Below are positions 57,253 to 64,000 of a DNA stretch of 64,000 bases, in pieces. This DNA comes from Lysinibacillus sp. ZYM-1 (lineage in GTDB: Bacteria > Bacillota > Bacilli > Bacillales_A > Planococcaceae): contig NZ_KQ465121.1 in NCBI RefSeq assembly GCF_001308875.1, forward strand, positions 57,514 through 121,513, in the 5' to 3' direction. Each line of letters starts with the position of its first letter. The first letter of the stretch is position 1. The position numbers were made by a program, and so were the translations under genes. The notes beneath the pieces were generated by a model that was not told where the DNA came from, searched no databases, and was given only the letters and a program-made list of their open reading frames with translations.

Positions 57253-57456
57253 ATGCGCGTAAAGTGCGTAATTTGCGATACAATTCAAAATATAGACGAT
57301 AATTTACCTTTAGCAAAAAAATTACGTAATCGTCCAATTCACACTTACATGTGTGATAATTGCCATAATCGTATTAAAGAAAATACGGTTGCACGTTTAG
57401 AAACAGGTAATTTTCGCTTTTACCGAACTTCACCACAAATGGATAAAGAATTTTAA
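57253..57456 (+). CDS. ylaI: YlaI family zinc-ribbon protein (DUF2197)
   Basis: 67 aa. CVICDTIQNID and YMCDNCHNRI give two C-x-x-C pairs forming a zinc ribbon; RLETGNFRFY is the family C-terminus. Function unknown. AGGAGGGAATGCA precedes the ATG. Followed by a terminator shared with the convergent ABC operon. Confidence 0.88.
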   Translation: MRVKCVICDTIQNIDDNLPLAKKLRNRPIHTYMCDNCHNRIKENTVARLETGNFRFYRTSPQMDKEF

Positions 57457-57469
57457 TGTATGGTAAACA

Positions 57470-57505
57470 AAAAAGAGGTGCCTCAATGATGAGGTACCTC
57501 TTTTT
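57470..57505. terminator. Bidirectional terminator between ylaI and the ABC operon
   Basis: aaaaagaggt / acctcttttt with inner cctca/tgagg and a four-base loop. Confidence 0.87.
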
Positions 57506-57509
57506 CATA

Positions 57510-58304
57510 CTAGCCATTATTTTTAATAACCGACTTTTCTATTAACTCAACCACTTGGTACATAATCGTTGCAAAAAATGCAATGATCAGCAGTGACATG
57601 AGCACAAGGTTAAAATTAAAGACTTGGAAGCCATAGATGATTAAATATCCAAGACCTTTCGAAGCAACTAAAAATTCACCAACAATGACCCCTACCCACG
57701 ATAACCCAACATTCACTTTCAAAGTTGAAATAATTGTAGGAAATGATGCTGGTAAGACGACTTCTTGAAAAATTTGCCATCTTGTTGCGCCAAAAGTTTG
57801 TAAAACTTTACTATAATTCGGATCAACGCCTTTAAATGCCGTATATACCACGATAGTCGTAATAATGATGGAAATTAAAGCTCCCATTGCAATAATGGAA
57901 AAGTATCCTGGCCCTAGCGCAACAATAAGAATAGGTCCTAACGCCACTTTTGGCATCGCATTTAAAATAACTAAATAAGGATCCAATATCTTCGATAGTA
58001 ACGGTGACCACCACAAAAGAATAGCTATGAACGTGCCGAGTAAAGTCCCAGCAATAAAGCCAATTACCGTCTCCATTAATGTCACACCAACGTGTAATGT
58101 TAAAGATCCATCACTTACTTTTTCGATAAAAGTATGCCAAACATGCGTTGGTGAACTAAAAATTAAACGGTCAATCCATTCTAATCTAGAAAGCAGCTCC
58201 CATCCACCAAAGAAAAGTAGCAGAATAATAAGCTGATATAACCTTACAAAGCGTTTTTCTTTTTTTAGCATTTGCTGATATTGTTTAAATAATGTGTTAT
58301 CCAA
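57510..58304 (-). CDS. ABC importer permease, SsuC/TauC/ThiX type
   Basis: 264 aa, six membrane helices, with the EAA-type loop ([22 protein letters not shown]) that contacts the ATPase. The start is TTG 58304: GGAG lies four bases upstream and overlaps the end of the ATPase gene by eight nt. The longer frame to 58346 is inside the ATPase gene. Third gene of a three-gene importer; substrate not evident (sulfonate, taurine and pyrimidine-precursor importers share this fold). Confidence 0.88.
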   Translation of the reverse strand: MDNTLFKQYQQMLKKEKRFVRLYQLIILLLFFGGWELLSRLEWIDRLIFSSPTHVWHTFIEKVSDGSLTLHVGVTLMETVIGFIAGTLLGTFIAILLWWSPLLSKILDPYLVILNAMPKVALGPILIVALGPGYFSIIAMGALISIIITTIVVYTAFKGVDPNYSKVLQTFGATRWQIFQEVVLPASFPTIISTLKVNVGLSWVGVIVGEFLVASKGLGYLIIYGFQVFNFNLVLMSLLIIAFFATIMYQVVELIEKSVIKNNG

Positions 58305-59064
58305 GGCTCTCCAGCTCCTTCCAAATGATTTGGAATACATCTGCATAGGTCGGATGCTGTCTCACATCAAACGGTGATAGTTCACGAAGTGCTTCAGGTA
58401 TTTCAAACACTTTGTGCAATGTCCCTGGATTTGCAGAAAAGAGAAAGACACGCTCGCTCATCGCTATTGCCTCTCCAATATCGTGTGTCACAAGAATGGC
58501 AGTCTTTCTATAGGTCTTTAATGTTTCCACAACTAAATCTTCCAGCTTTAATTTTGATTGATAATCAAGAGCCGAAAATGGTTCATCCAACAGTAAAATT
58601 TTAGGATTCACTGCTAATGTACGAGCTAGTGCCACACGTTGTCTCATGCCTCCAGATAATTCACGTGGATAGTTGGTGCCTACATGTGGTAATCCCACTT
58701 CCTGCAAAAGAGCATTGGCGGTTACTTTATGCTTATGATTGCTCCGTTCCATAATTTTCAAGCCAATCGTGACGTTCTCCTCAATGGTCTTCCAAGGAAA
58801 TAAATAGTCCTGCTGAAGCATATAGCCAATGCTTGATTGATTATGTGGAGATAGTTCCTCACCATCTATATAGACCTTACCCTCAGTTGATGGAAACAGA
58901 CCTGCCATGATCGAGAGTAATGTCGTTTTCCCACAGCCACTCGGCCCAATGAATGACACAAATTCTCCTTCACGAATAGCTAAACTAATATCGCGTAATA
59001 CTTCCTTTGCCTGTGTGCTTGAAAAATAACTATGGTGAATATTCTCTAGCTGTAAAAATTCCAT
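58297..59064 (-). CDS. ABC importer ATP-binding protein
   Basis: 255 aa. Walker [10 protein letters not shown] at residues 41-49, Q-loop region [13 protein letters not shown], signature [14 protein letters not shown], Walker [13 protein letters not shown] and the H-loop [11 protein letters not shown]. The same class as SsuB/TauB/YtlC. The start is ATG 59064, one base after the binding-protein stop; the frame to 59088 overlaps that gene. Confidence 0.92.
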   Translation of the reverse strand: MEFLQLENIHHSYFSSTQAKEVLRDISLAIREGEFVSFIGPSGCGKTTLLSIMAGLFPSTEGKVYIDGEELSPHNQSSIGYMLQQDYLFPWKTIEENVTIGLKIMERSNHKHKVTANALLQEVGLPHVGTNYPRELSGGMRQRVALARTLAVNPKILLLDEPFSALDYQSKLKLEDLVVETLKTYRKTAILVTHDIGEAIAMSERVFLFSANPGTLHKVFEIPEALRELSPFDVRQHPTYADVFQIIWKELESLG

Positions 59065-59065
59065 A

Positions 59066-60058
59066 TTACTCAGCAGCCTTTTTCGCAAAGGTTGTGTTCA
59101 CAAGTTTTTCATACTCCACACGTTGAGGAAGTTCACCTGCTTCCTCCATAATTGTTTGCAAGTTATCCCACTCTCCTTCATCCAGGATAGGGTCTGTTGC
59201 ATAAGAACCTTGCGCTTTATAACGCTCGATTACTGTTTCAATAATGGCAACATCTACATTTTCAAAGTAAGGCTGAATAATTTTTGCCACTTCTGCGGCA
59301 CTTTCATTCTGTACAAAATCTTGTGCCCGTTGTAATGCATTTGTAAAGGCTTGAACTGTTTTCTCATCACCCTTTAAATAACTGCTTTTCGCCATAAAGG
59401 ACGTATAAGGCAAATGACCAGACTCTGTACCGAATGATGCCACAATATAGCCTTTCCCCTCTTTTTCAAATACACTAGCTGTTGGTTCAAATAGCTGTAC
59501 ATAATCACCAGTACCTGAAGCAAAAGCGGTAGCAATATTCGCAAAATCAATATTTTGAATAAGCGTTAAATCATTAACAGGGTCAATACCGTTCTTCTTC
59601 AACACGAATTCTCCTGCCATTTGAGGCATACCACCTTTACGTTGCCCTAAAAATGTAGAGCCCTTCAATTGATCCCACGAAAAGCTATCCATTTTTTCTC
59701 TTGCTACTAAAAAAGTACCGTCAGTTTGGGTTAACTGAGCAAAATTCTGAATTGGATCATTCGCACCTTGTAATGTTACGTAGATTGATGTTTCTGATCC
59801 AACTAAAGCAATATCAATACCATCTGACAGTAATGCCGTCATGGTTTTATCGCCACCTGCAATCGTTTGTAGCTCCACAGAAAGACCCTCCTCCTCGAAG
59901 AATCCTTTTTCAAGCGCTACATATTGAGGCGCATAAAAAATCGAACGAGTAACTTCTCCAACTTTGACTTTTTCTAGCTCTGCTTTATTACACGCTGTCA
60001 AAGAAAGGAGTAACAAAGCAATGACACCTAATAGAAAACCTTTTGTAAGCCAACGCAT
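59066..60058 (-). CDS. ABC importer substrate-binding lipoprotein (NMT1/SsuA-like)
   Basis: 330 aa with lipoprotein signal (LLLLSLTACN). Binding fold of the nitrate/sulfonate/HMP type: VTRSIFYAPQYVALEKGFFEEEG, then GSETSIYV and NIDFANIATAFASGTGDYVQ. The ligand cannot be told. No riboswitch (TPP, S-box) was seen upstream. The start is ATG 60058, with AAGGAGGAAAGGG before it. Heads the operon. Not in the B. subtilis order at this point, though it resembles the ytlA-ytlC-ytlD set. Confidence 0.87.
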   Translation of the reverse strand: MRWLTKGFLLGVIALLLLSLTACNKAELEKVKVGEVTRSIFYAPQYVALEKGFFEEEGLSVELQTIAGGDKTMTALLSDGIDIALVGSETSIYVTLQGANDPIQNFAQLTQTDGTFLVAREKMDSFSWDQLKGSTFLGQRKGGMPQMAGEFVLKKNGIDPVNDLTLIQNIDFANIATAFASGTGDYVQLFEPTASVFEKEGKGYIVASFGTESGHLPYTSFMAKSSYLKGDEKTVQAFTNALQRAQDFVQNESAAEVAKIIQPYFENVDVAIIETVIERYKAQGSYATDPILDEGEWDNLQTIMEEAGELPQRVEYEKLVNTTFAKKAAE

Positions 60059-60407
60059 TCCCTTTCCTCCTTGATGTGATGAAAATAAGCCTATCGACAT
60101 TAACTTATTCACCTATGACATATAAGGTGCAAAAAATATTAATGTTAAGGTAGAAATAAATAACAAATATGCTCAATAAAAAATTATCGAGTAAAATCTG
60201 GATATTCCCTCCGTATAAAGCTTACTAAACGTTCATGATACGATTTTATTTTTATGCTTATATTCCACATGATATATAGAATTTAGTACTTAATTGCAAA
60301 TCAACATTGAATATTATATTACTATATGTTAATTTAAGTATGTAATAGATAATATTTACCAAATTTATAATAAATAACTAAATTGTATAATAAAGGAGAA
60401 TTAAGAA
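60059..60407. other. AT-rich gap between the importer and the secreted orphan gene
   Basis: No gene seen. It should carry the divergent promoters of the importer operon and of the 60408 gene, but no -35/-10 pair is convincing in either direction. Base composition is markedly A/T-rich compared with the flanking genes. Confidence 0.4.
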
Positions 60408-60779
60408 ATGAAAAAATTTCTAAAATTTATTTTGCCATTAATACTTATCTTATCTGTTTATACTTATAGTGCCGATGATGCTTCAGCTTCTACATCAGAG
60501 CCTGTTTTTGTGGGTTCTTCAAATACTTATGGCTACTCAAATTTAATTAATGCATCCTCAAAAGTTTATGTGTTAATTAAAAATCATGGTTCAGTAGATA
60601 TCTATTGGACAATACTAGATGCCAATAATAAACCAGAGTCCGACACATTAATTGTACGTCCTGGTGGAGCTGTTGGTAAATTCGTGACAACAAACAGTAA
60701 TACTAAACATAAGTTAGCATTGTATTGTTCTGGGGATACAAATAAATGTAGTGCAACTGGTAATATTTCTTTAAATTAA
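60408..60779 (+). CDS. Small secreted orphan protein
   Basis: 123 aa; not recognised. A signal peptide (KKFLKFILPLILILSVYTYS, cleavage probably in DDASAS) leads to a mature domain of ~95 residues, beta-rich in appearance, with two cysteines seven residues apart near the end (YCSGDTNKCS) that could form a disulfide. AAAGGAG precedes the ATG. It sits in an A/T-rich accessory patch between ylaI and ylaH, with a strong terminator 125 bp beyond its stop. A horizontally acquired exoprotein or a toxin-like peptide is possible, but nothing shows activity. Confidence 0.75.
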   Translation: MKKFLKFILPLILILSVYTYSADDASASTSEPVFVGSSNTYGYSNLINASSKVYVLIKNHGSVDIYWTILDANNKPESDTLIVRPGGAVGKFVTTNSNTKHKLALYCSGDTNKCSATGNISLN

Positions 60780-61313
60780 TGTTCACATACCAACATTAAA
60801 TATTTATTATCTATTACAACTTTAATTTTATTAATACTACTGTCTTGTGGTCTTATGATTGCTAAATAAAAGCATTTTTCATTTTCCACAAACTGTAATA
60901 AATAAAAATACCCCGTATAGTTAGATGGTAAACTAACTTTTACGGGGTATTTTTATAGAGTTTTTATAAGGTTCTTCAAATCATTCCCAAACTAATATGC
61001 GGACTAAATTATTTAAAAAATATTAAACTATATAAGAATCCTGGTTTTGGTTGTTAATTTGACTTATAAGTTTTAAATACCAACAAAACGGTATAGTAAC
61101 TTGGCATGATTGATAGCCATTCTTGCAAAGGAAATTATATAAACACTTGAAGAATATTTTTACTTTTATAACTACCAATATTCAAAAACGACTCAACCAT
61201 CCGGCCCCGATTGAAAATCGACACCAAATGGTTGCTTAGTCTTTTTAAATCCTTCTAATTGACAGGAGTATTTGCAATTGAAACCGCCTGACAGGTTTTA
61301 TTTCAAATTATTT
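60780..61313. other. Non-coding accessory stretch with gene debris
   Basis: No complete gene. It contains a hydrophobic open stretch in frame with the preceding stop (60780-60869), the terminator at 60905-60955, and a 34-codon open minus-strand frame (61193-61297) that looks protein-like but has no start. The rest (60960-61190) is A/T-rich with nothing recognisable. Confidence 0.5.
60905..60955. terminator. Strong terminator after the secreted orphan gene
   Basis: aaaaataccccgta (60905-60918) pairs with tacggggtattttt; the stem continues with tagttag/ctaac inside. T runs on both strands. Confidence 0.87.
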
Positions 61314-61679
61314 TTATGCATTTTTACTTTCTCTAGTTAAGCGAATTTTATAAATACCTAAAAATAATGCTGCAACAATTAACCCCTCCATCATTGGTAA
61401 TGATAGAGCGAAGAAAGTAAGAAAAATACATCCGATAAATAAACAAACGTACACAACAAAATTTTGCTTCAAATTTAATTTTCGTGCAAAGCCTAGTTGA
61501 TAAACTATTGCAGACAAAATAAATACCGAGAAGAAAGCTATATACCCCGCAACTGTATAATTCGGTGCATTTTCATAAATGAAACGGCTAATACCTGCTA
61601 AATCTTCTAATACCTCAGCCTCTGTTCCTTCTCTCATTTCAGATGCTTGAATAGAGTTGAGTAACATCCAATTCAACAT
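61314..61679 (-). CDS. ylaH: YlaH-like membrane protein
   Basis: 121 aa: soluble N-terminal third, then three membrane helices with QLGFARKLNLKQNFVVYVCL and MMEGLIVAALFLGIYKIRL, matching the YlaH-like family. Function unknown. The ATG 61679 has AGAGGATGA upstream. Follows typA by 33 bp, presumably co-transcribed, the same pairing as ylaG-ylaH. Confidence 0.85.
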   Translation of the reverse strand: MLNWMLLNSIQASEMREGTEAEVLEDLAGISRFIYENAPNYTVAGYIAFFSVFILSAIVYQLGFARKLNLKQNFVVYVCLFIGCIFLTFFALSLPMMEGLIVAALFLGIYKIRLTRESKNA

Positions 61680-61712
61680 CGTTCATCCTCTTCCTTTCAT
61701 GTCAGCGGAAAA

Positions 61713-63557
61713 TTATTGTTCTGCGTTACGTAATTTTTTCGCTGCTTTCTCACGTTCATTTTTATCTAGAATTTTTTTACGCAGACGAATAGATTCTGGT
61801 GTGATTTCTAAGTACTCATCATCACCTAGGTATTCAAGCGCTTCTTCTAAAGATAAAATACGTGGTTTTTTAATAACATTCGTTTGGTCTTTATTTGCTG
61901 AACGGATGTTTGTTTTTTGTTTCATTTTTGTGATGTTTACAGTGATATCAGCGTCACGAGTATTTTCCCCAACGATCATACCTTCGTAAATATCTGTACC
62001 TGGCTCTAAGAACAGTGTACCACGATCTTCAATTTGCATCATACCATAAGTTGTTGATTTACCAGTTTCCATTGAAACTAGTACACCTTGGTGACGTCCA
62101 CCAATTTTACCTGGTAGTAATGGCTGGTAGCAATCAAACGTATGATTGATAATACCGAAACCTTTTGTCATCGACATGAATTCCGTCGTATAACCGATTA
62201 ATCCACGAGCTGGTACTAAGAACGTTAAACGAACTTGACCGCTACCATTGTTTACCATATCAAGCATTTCACCTTTACGTGTACCAATCGATTCAATAAT
62301 TGAACCAACATTTTCTTCAGGTACATCGATTTGAACGCGTTCGAATGGTTCACATTTTACGCCGTCGATTTCACGCACGATTACTTGCGGTTTAGATACT
62401 TGTAATTCGAAACCTTCACGACGCATATTTTCGATAAGGATTGATAGGTGAAGCTCACCACGACCTGAAACTGTCCAAGCATCTGGAGAATCAGTATCTT
62501 CAACACGTAAAGATACGTCTGTTTGTAATTGAGCACGTAAACGCTCTTCTACTTTACGTGAAGTAACCCATTTCCCTTCACGACCAGCGAATGGAGAATT
62601 GTTTACTAAGAACGTCATTTGTAAAGTTGGCTCATCAATACGTAATGGTGTAAGAGCTTCTTGATGCTCAACAGGACAAACTGTTTCACCTACGTTGATA
62701 TCTTCCATACCTGAAACGGCGATTAAATCACCAGCTTTTGCTGTTTCTACTTCTTCACGTTTTAAACCGAAGAAACCAAAGATTTTTGTTACACGGAAGT
62801 TTTTCACAGTACCGTCTAATTTCATCAGTGCAACTTGTTGACCTACAGAAATTGTTCCACGGAATACACGACCAATTCCGATACGTCCAACGAAGTCATT
62901 ATAGTCAAGTAAAGCTACTTGGAATTGTAATGGGTCTTCTGAGTTATCAACTGGTGCCGGAATAGACTCAATAACTTTTTCGAATAGACATTTCATATTT
63001 TCTTCTTGTTTAGATGGATCAGCGTCCAAAGAAGCTGTACCATTTACACCTGAAGCATAGACAACAGGGAAGTCTAATTGATCGTCATCTGCACCTAGCT
63101 CGATAAATAATTCAAGTACTTCATCTACTACTTCTAGAGGACGAGCTGAATCTTTGTCTACTTTATTAACAACAACGATTGGTGTTAAGCGTTGTTCCAA
63201 TGCTTTTTTCAATACGAAACGTGTTTGAGGCATACAACCTTCATACGCATCGACAACTAGTAAAACGCCGTCTACCATTTTTAAAATACGTTCTACCTCA
63301 CCACCGAAGTCAGCGTGTCCAGGCGTATCAAGGATGTTGATACGAGTTCCTTCATAGTTTACTGCTGTATTTTTAGCTAAAATCGTAATACCACGTTCGC
63401 GTTCAATATCATTAGAGTCCATTGCACGTTCTTCAACACGTTCGTTTGAACGGAATGTACCTGATTGTTTTAGTAATTGGTCGACTAAGGTAGTTTTACC
63501 ATGGTCAACGTGGGCGATTATTGCGATATTGCGAAGATCTTGACGTAAGTTTGTCAT
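61713..63557 (-). CDS. typA: TypA/BipA ribosome-associated translational GTPase
   Basis: 614 aa GTPase related to EF-G, needed for 50S assembly and growth under stress such as cold. G1 AHVDHGKTT at residues 15-23, switch [13 protein letters not shown]3 [12 protein letters not shown]4 VVNKVDKD; then domains II, III, V and the BipA-specific C-terminal domain with GRHQGVLVS and [11 protein letters not shown]. Complete and unremarkable. Confidence 0.96.
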   Translation of the reverse strand: MTNLRQDLRNIAIIAHVDHGKTTLVDQLLKQSGTFRSNERVEERAMDSNDIERERGITILAKNTAVNYEGTRINILDTPGHADFGGEVERILKMVDGVLLVVDAYEGCMPQTRFVLKKALEQRLTPIVVVNKVDKDSARPLEVVDEVLELFIELGADDDQLDFPVVYASGVNGTASLDADPSKQEENMKCLFEKVIESIPAPVDNSEDPLQFQVALLDYNDFVGRIGIGRVFRGTISVGQQVALMKLDGTVKNFRVTKIFGFFGLKREEVETAKAGDLIAVSGMEDINVGETVCPVEHQEALTPLRIDEPTLQMTFLVNNSPFAGREGKWVTSRKVEERLRAQLQTDVSLRVEDTDSPDAWTVSGRGELHLSILIENMRREGFELQVSKPQVIVREIDGVKCEPFERVQIDVPEENVGSIIESIGTRKGEMLDMVNNGSGQVRLTFLVPARGLIGYTTEFMSMTKGFGIINHTFDCYQPLLPGKIGGRHQGVLVSMETGKSTTYGMMQIEDRGTLFLEPGTDIYEGMIVGENTRDADITVNITKMKQKTNIRSANKDQTNVIKKPRILSLEEALEYLGDDEYLEITPESIRLRKKILDKNEREKAAKKLRNAEQ

Positions 63558-63695
63558 TATTCCACTCCATATTCTTTTTTCGAATGTTTAACTGTGATAT
63601 TATAGCACAAGAAGGATAGAAATGTCCTTATTAGAATTTCCATCATTCTAAAAAATATATTTGATTTACAAATTTTTTATATAGGAGGCTAGGCT

Positions 63696-63881
63696 ATGAA
63701 TCGTGCAAAAATCGTAATGGCTATATATGCATTAGCAGCTGTTTTAGCAATGTGTTCAATTGGCTATTCTGTGGCAGCTAGTAGTGGATTTGGTGCAATA
63801 GCAGGTATTGTGGCTACTTGTGTCATTTTCATGACAGCCTTTAAAATGAAGCGTAAACTACGTACTCAAGGCTTACTTTAA
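63696..63881 (+). CDS. ylaF: YlaF family small membrane protein (DUF5325)
   Basis: 61 aa with two membrane helices (about 6-26 and 32-48) and a basic tail (KMKRKLRTQGLL). AGGAGG lies nine bases before the ATG. Divergent from typA, as ylaF is from ylaG in B. subtilis. Function unknown. Immediately followed by the end of an insertion sequence. Confidence 0.82.
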   Translation: MNRAKIVMAIYALAAVLAMCSIGYSVAASSGFGAIAGIVATCVIFMTAFKMKRKLRTQGLL

Positions 63882-63893
63882 TAAAAAAAGAGC

Positions 63894-64000
63894 TGTCTAG
63901 TAAGGCACTGACTGTCGTTTTTGAGACAGTAAGAAAACACCTTTTAAACAGCCAATTGTCGGTATTTAACGGGCGACTGGTTGTTTAGTTTCGTTTGAAT
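63894..64000 (-). mobile_element. IS3-family insertion sequence, one end (continues past the window)
   Basis: The last 107 bases begin TGTCTAGTAAGGC, an IS3-type TG...CA end, contain a hairpin actgtc/gacagt (63911-63930), and hold the 3' end of a transposase gene. The element continues beyond base 64000; its other end and target duplication cannot be seen. Confidence 0.75.
63944..64000 (-). CDS. IS3-family transposase OrfB, C-terminal fragment
   Basis: The last 18 codons plus stop (TAA at 63944-63946): KLNNQSPVKYRQLAV. The K-L-x-x-x-S-P-V-x-Y-R ending is the standard C-terminus of IS3/IS150 integrase-core transposases (DDE). The rest lies outside the window, so whether the copy is active cannot be judged. 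Confidence 0.75.
   Translation of the reverse strand: MQTKLNNQSPVKYRQLAV

Noticed and set aside
60059..60407. Possible TPP or S-box riboswitch before the ABC importer
   Set aside because: None of the conserved core sequences of these classes is present on the minus strand.

Overview
The window is a low-GC, Gram-positive, endospore-former chromosome segment, most likely Lysinibacillus (the Bacillus sphaericus/fusiformis group). This rests on gene order and protein similarity recognised by eye, not on a database search. Almost all of it is collinear, in reverse orientation, with one B. subtilis region: ylaF-ylaI-ylaN-ftsW-pycA, ctaA-ctaBCDEFG, ylbC-ylbO, panE-bshC, mraZ-rsmH-ftsL-pbpB-spoVD-mraY-murD-spoVE-divIB-ylxWX-sbp-ftsA-ftsZ, spoIIGA-sigE-sigG, ylmC-ylmH-divIVA and ileS.

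Layout. 1-1.0 kb: start of ileS behind a T-box leader. 1.1-4.5 kb: divIVA and the ylm/sepF septum-site genes. 4.6-7.1 kb: spoIIGA-sigE-sigG. 7.2-22.3 kb: the division and cell-wall (dcw) cluster under an MraZ-box promoter; murE, murG and murB are absent from their usual places. 22.5-28.0 kb: bshC, a DUF3397 gene, panE, a ylbO-type regulator, an enoyl-CoA hydratase family gene, rpmF and yceD. 28.2-41.5 kb: ylbM/tmcAL, ylbL, ylbJ, coaD, rsmD, ylbG, ricF and ylbC orthologues, with inserted accessory genes: a glycerophosphodiester phosphodiesterase, a decayed malate/tartrate dehydrogenase, a hotdog thioesterase and a stand-alone murE. 41.6-50.6 kb: an AI-2E family membrane protein and the caa3 cytochrome oxidase set with heme O and heme A synthases. 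50.7-57.5 kb: a TetR regulator, pyruvate carboxylase, ftsW, ylaN, ylaL and ylaI. 57.5-61.3 kb: an accessory patch with an ABC importer, a small secreted orphan protein and gene debris. 61.3-64 kb: ylaH, typA, ylaF and the edge of an IS3-family insertion sequence.

How the genes work together. Most of the window serves envelope growth, division and sporulation: precursor synthesis (mraY, murD, murE), septal transpeptidases and glycosyltransferases (pbpB, spoVD, ftsW, spoVE), the divisome (ftsZ, ftsA, sepF, ftsL, divIB, divIVA) and compartment sigma factors. A second block builds the terminal oxidase, from heme O/A synthesis to CuA/CuB assembly.

The most interesting point is the displaced murE. 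It carries the DNPR signature of meso-diaminopimelate ligases and has a mother-cell sigma-like -10 (CATATGATA) just upstream. This fits a cortex-specific MurE in an organism whose vegetative wall is of the L-lysine type. I saw no CRISPR array, prophage, tRNA or rRNA gene. Start sites were chosen by Shine-Dalgarno spacing; several genes use TTG or GTG.
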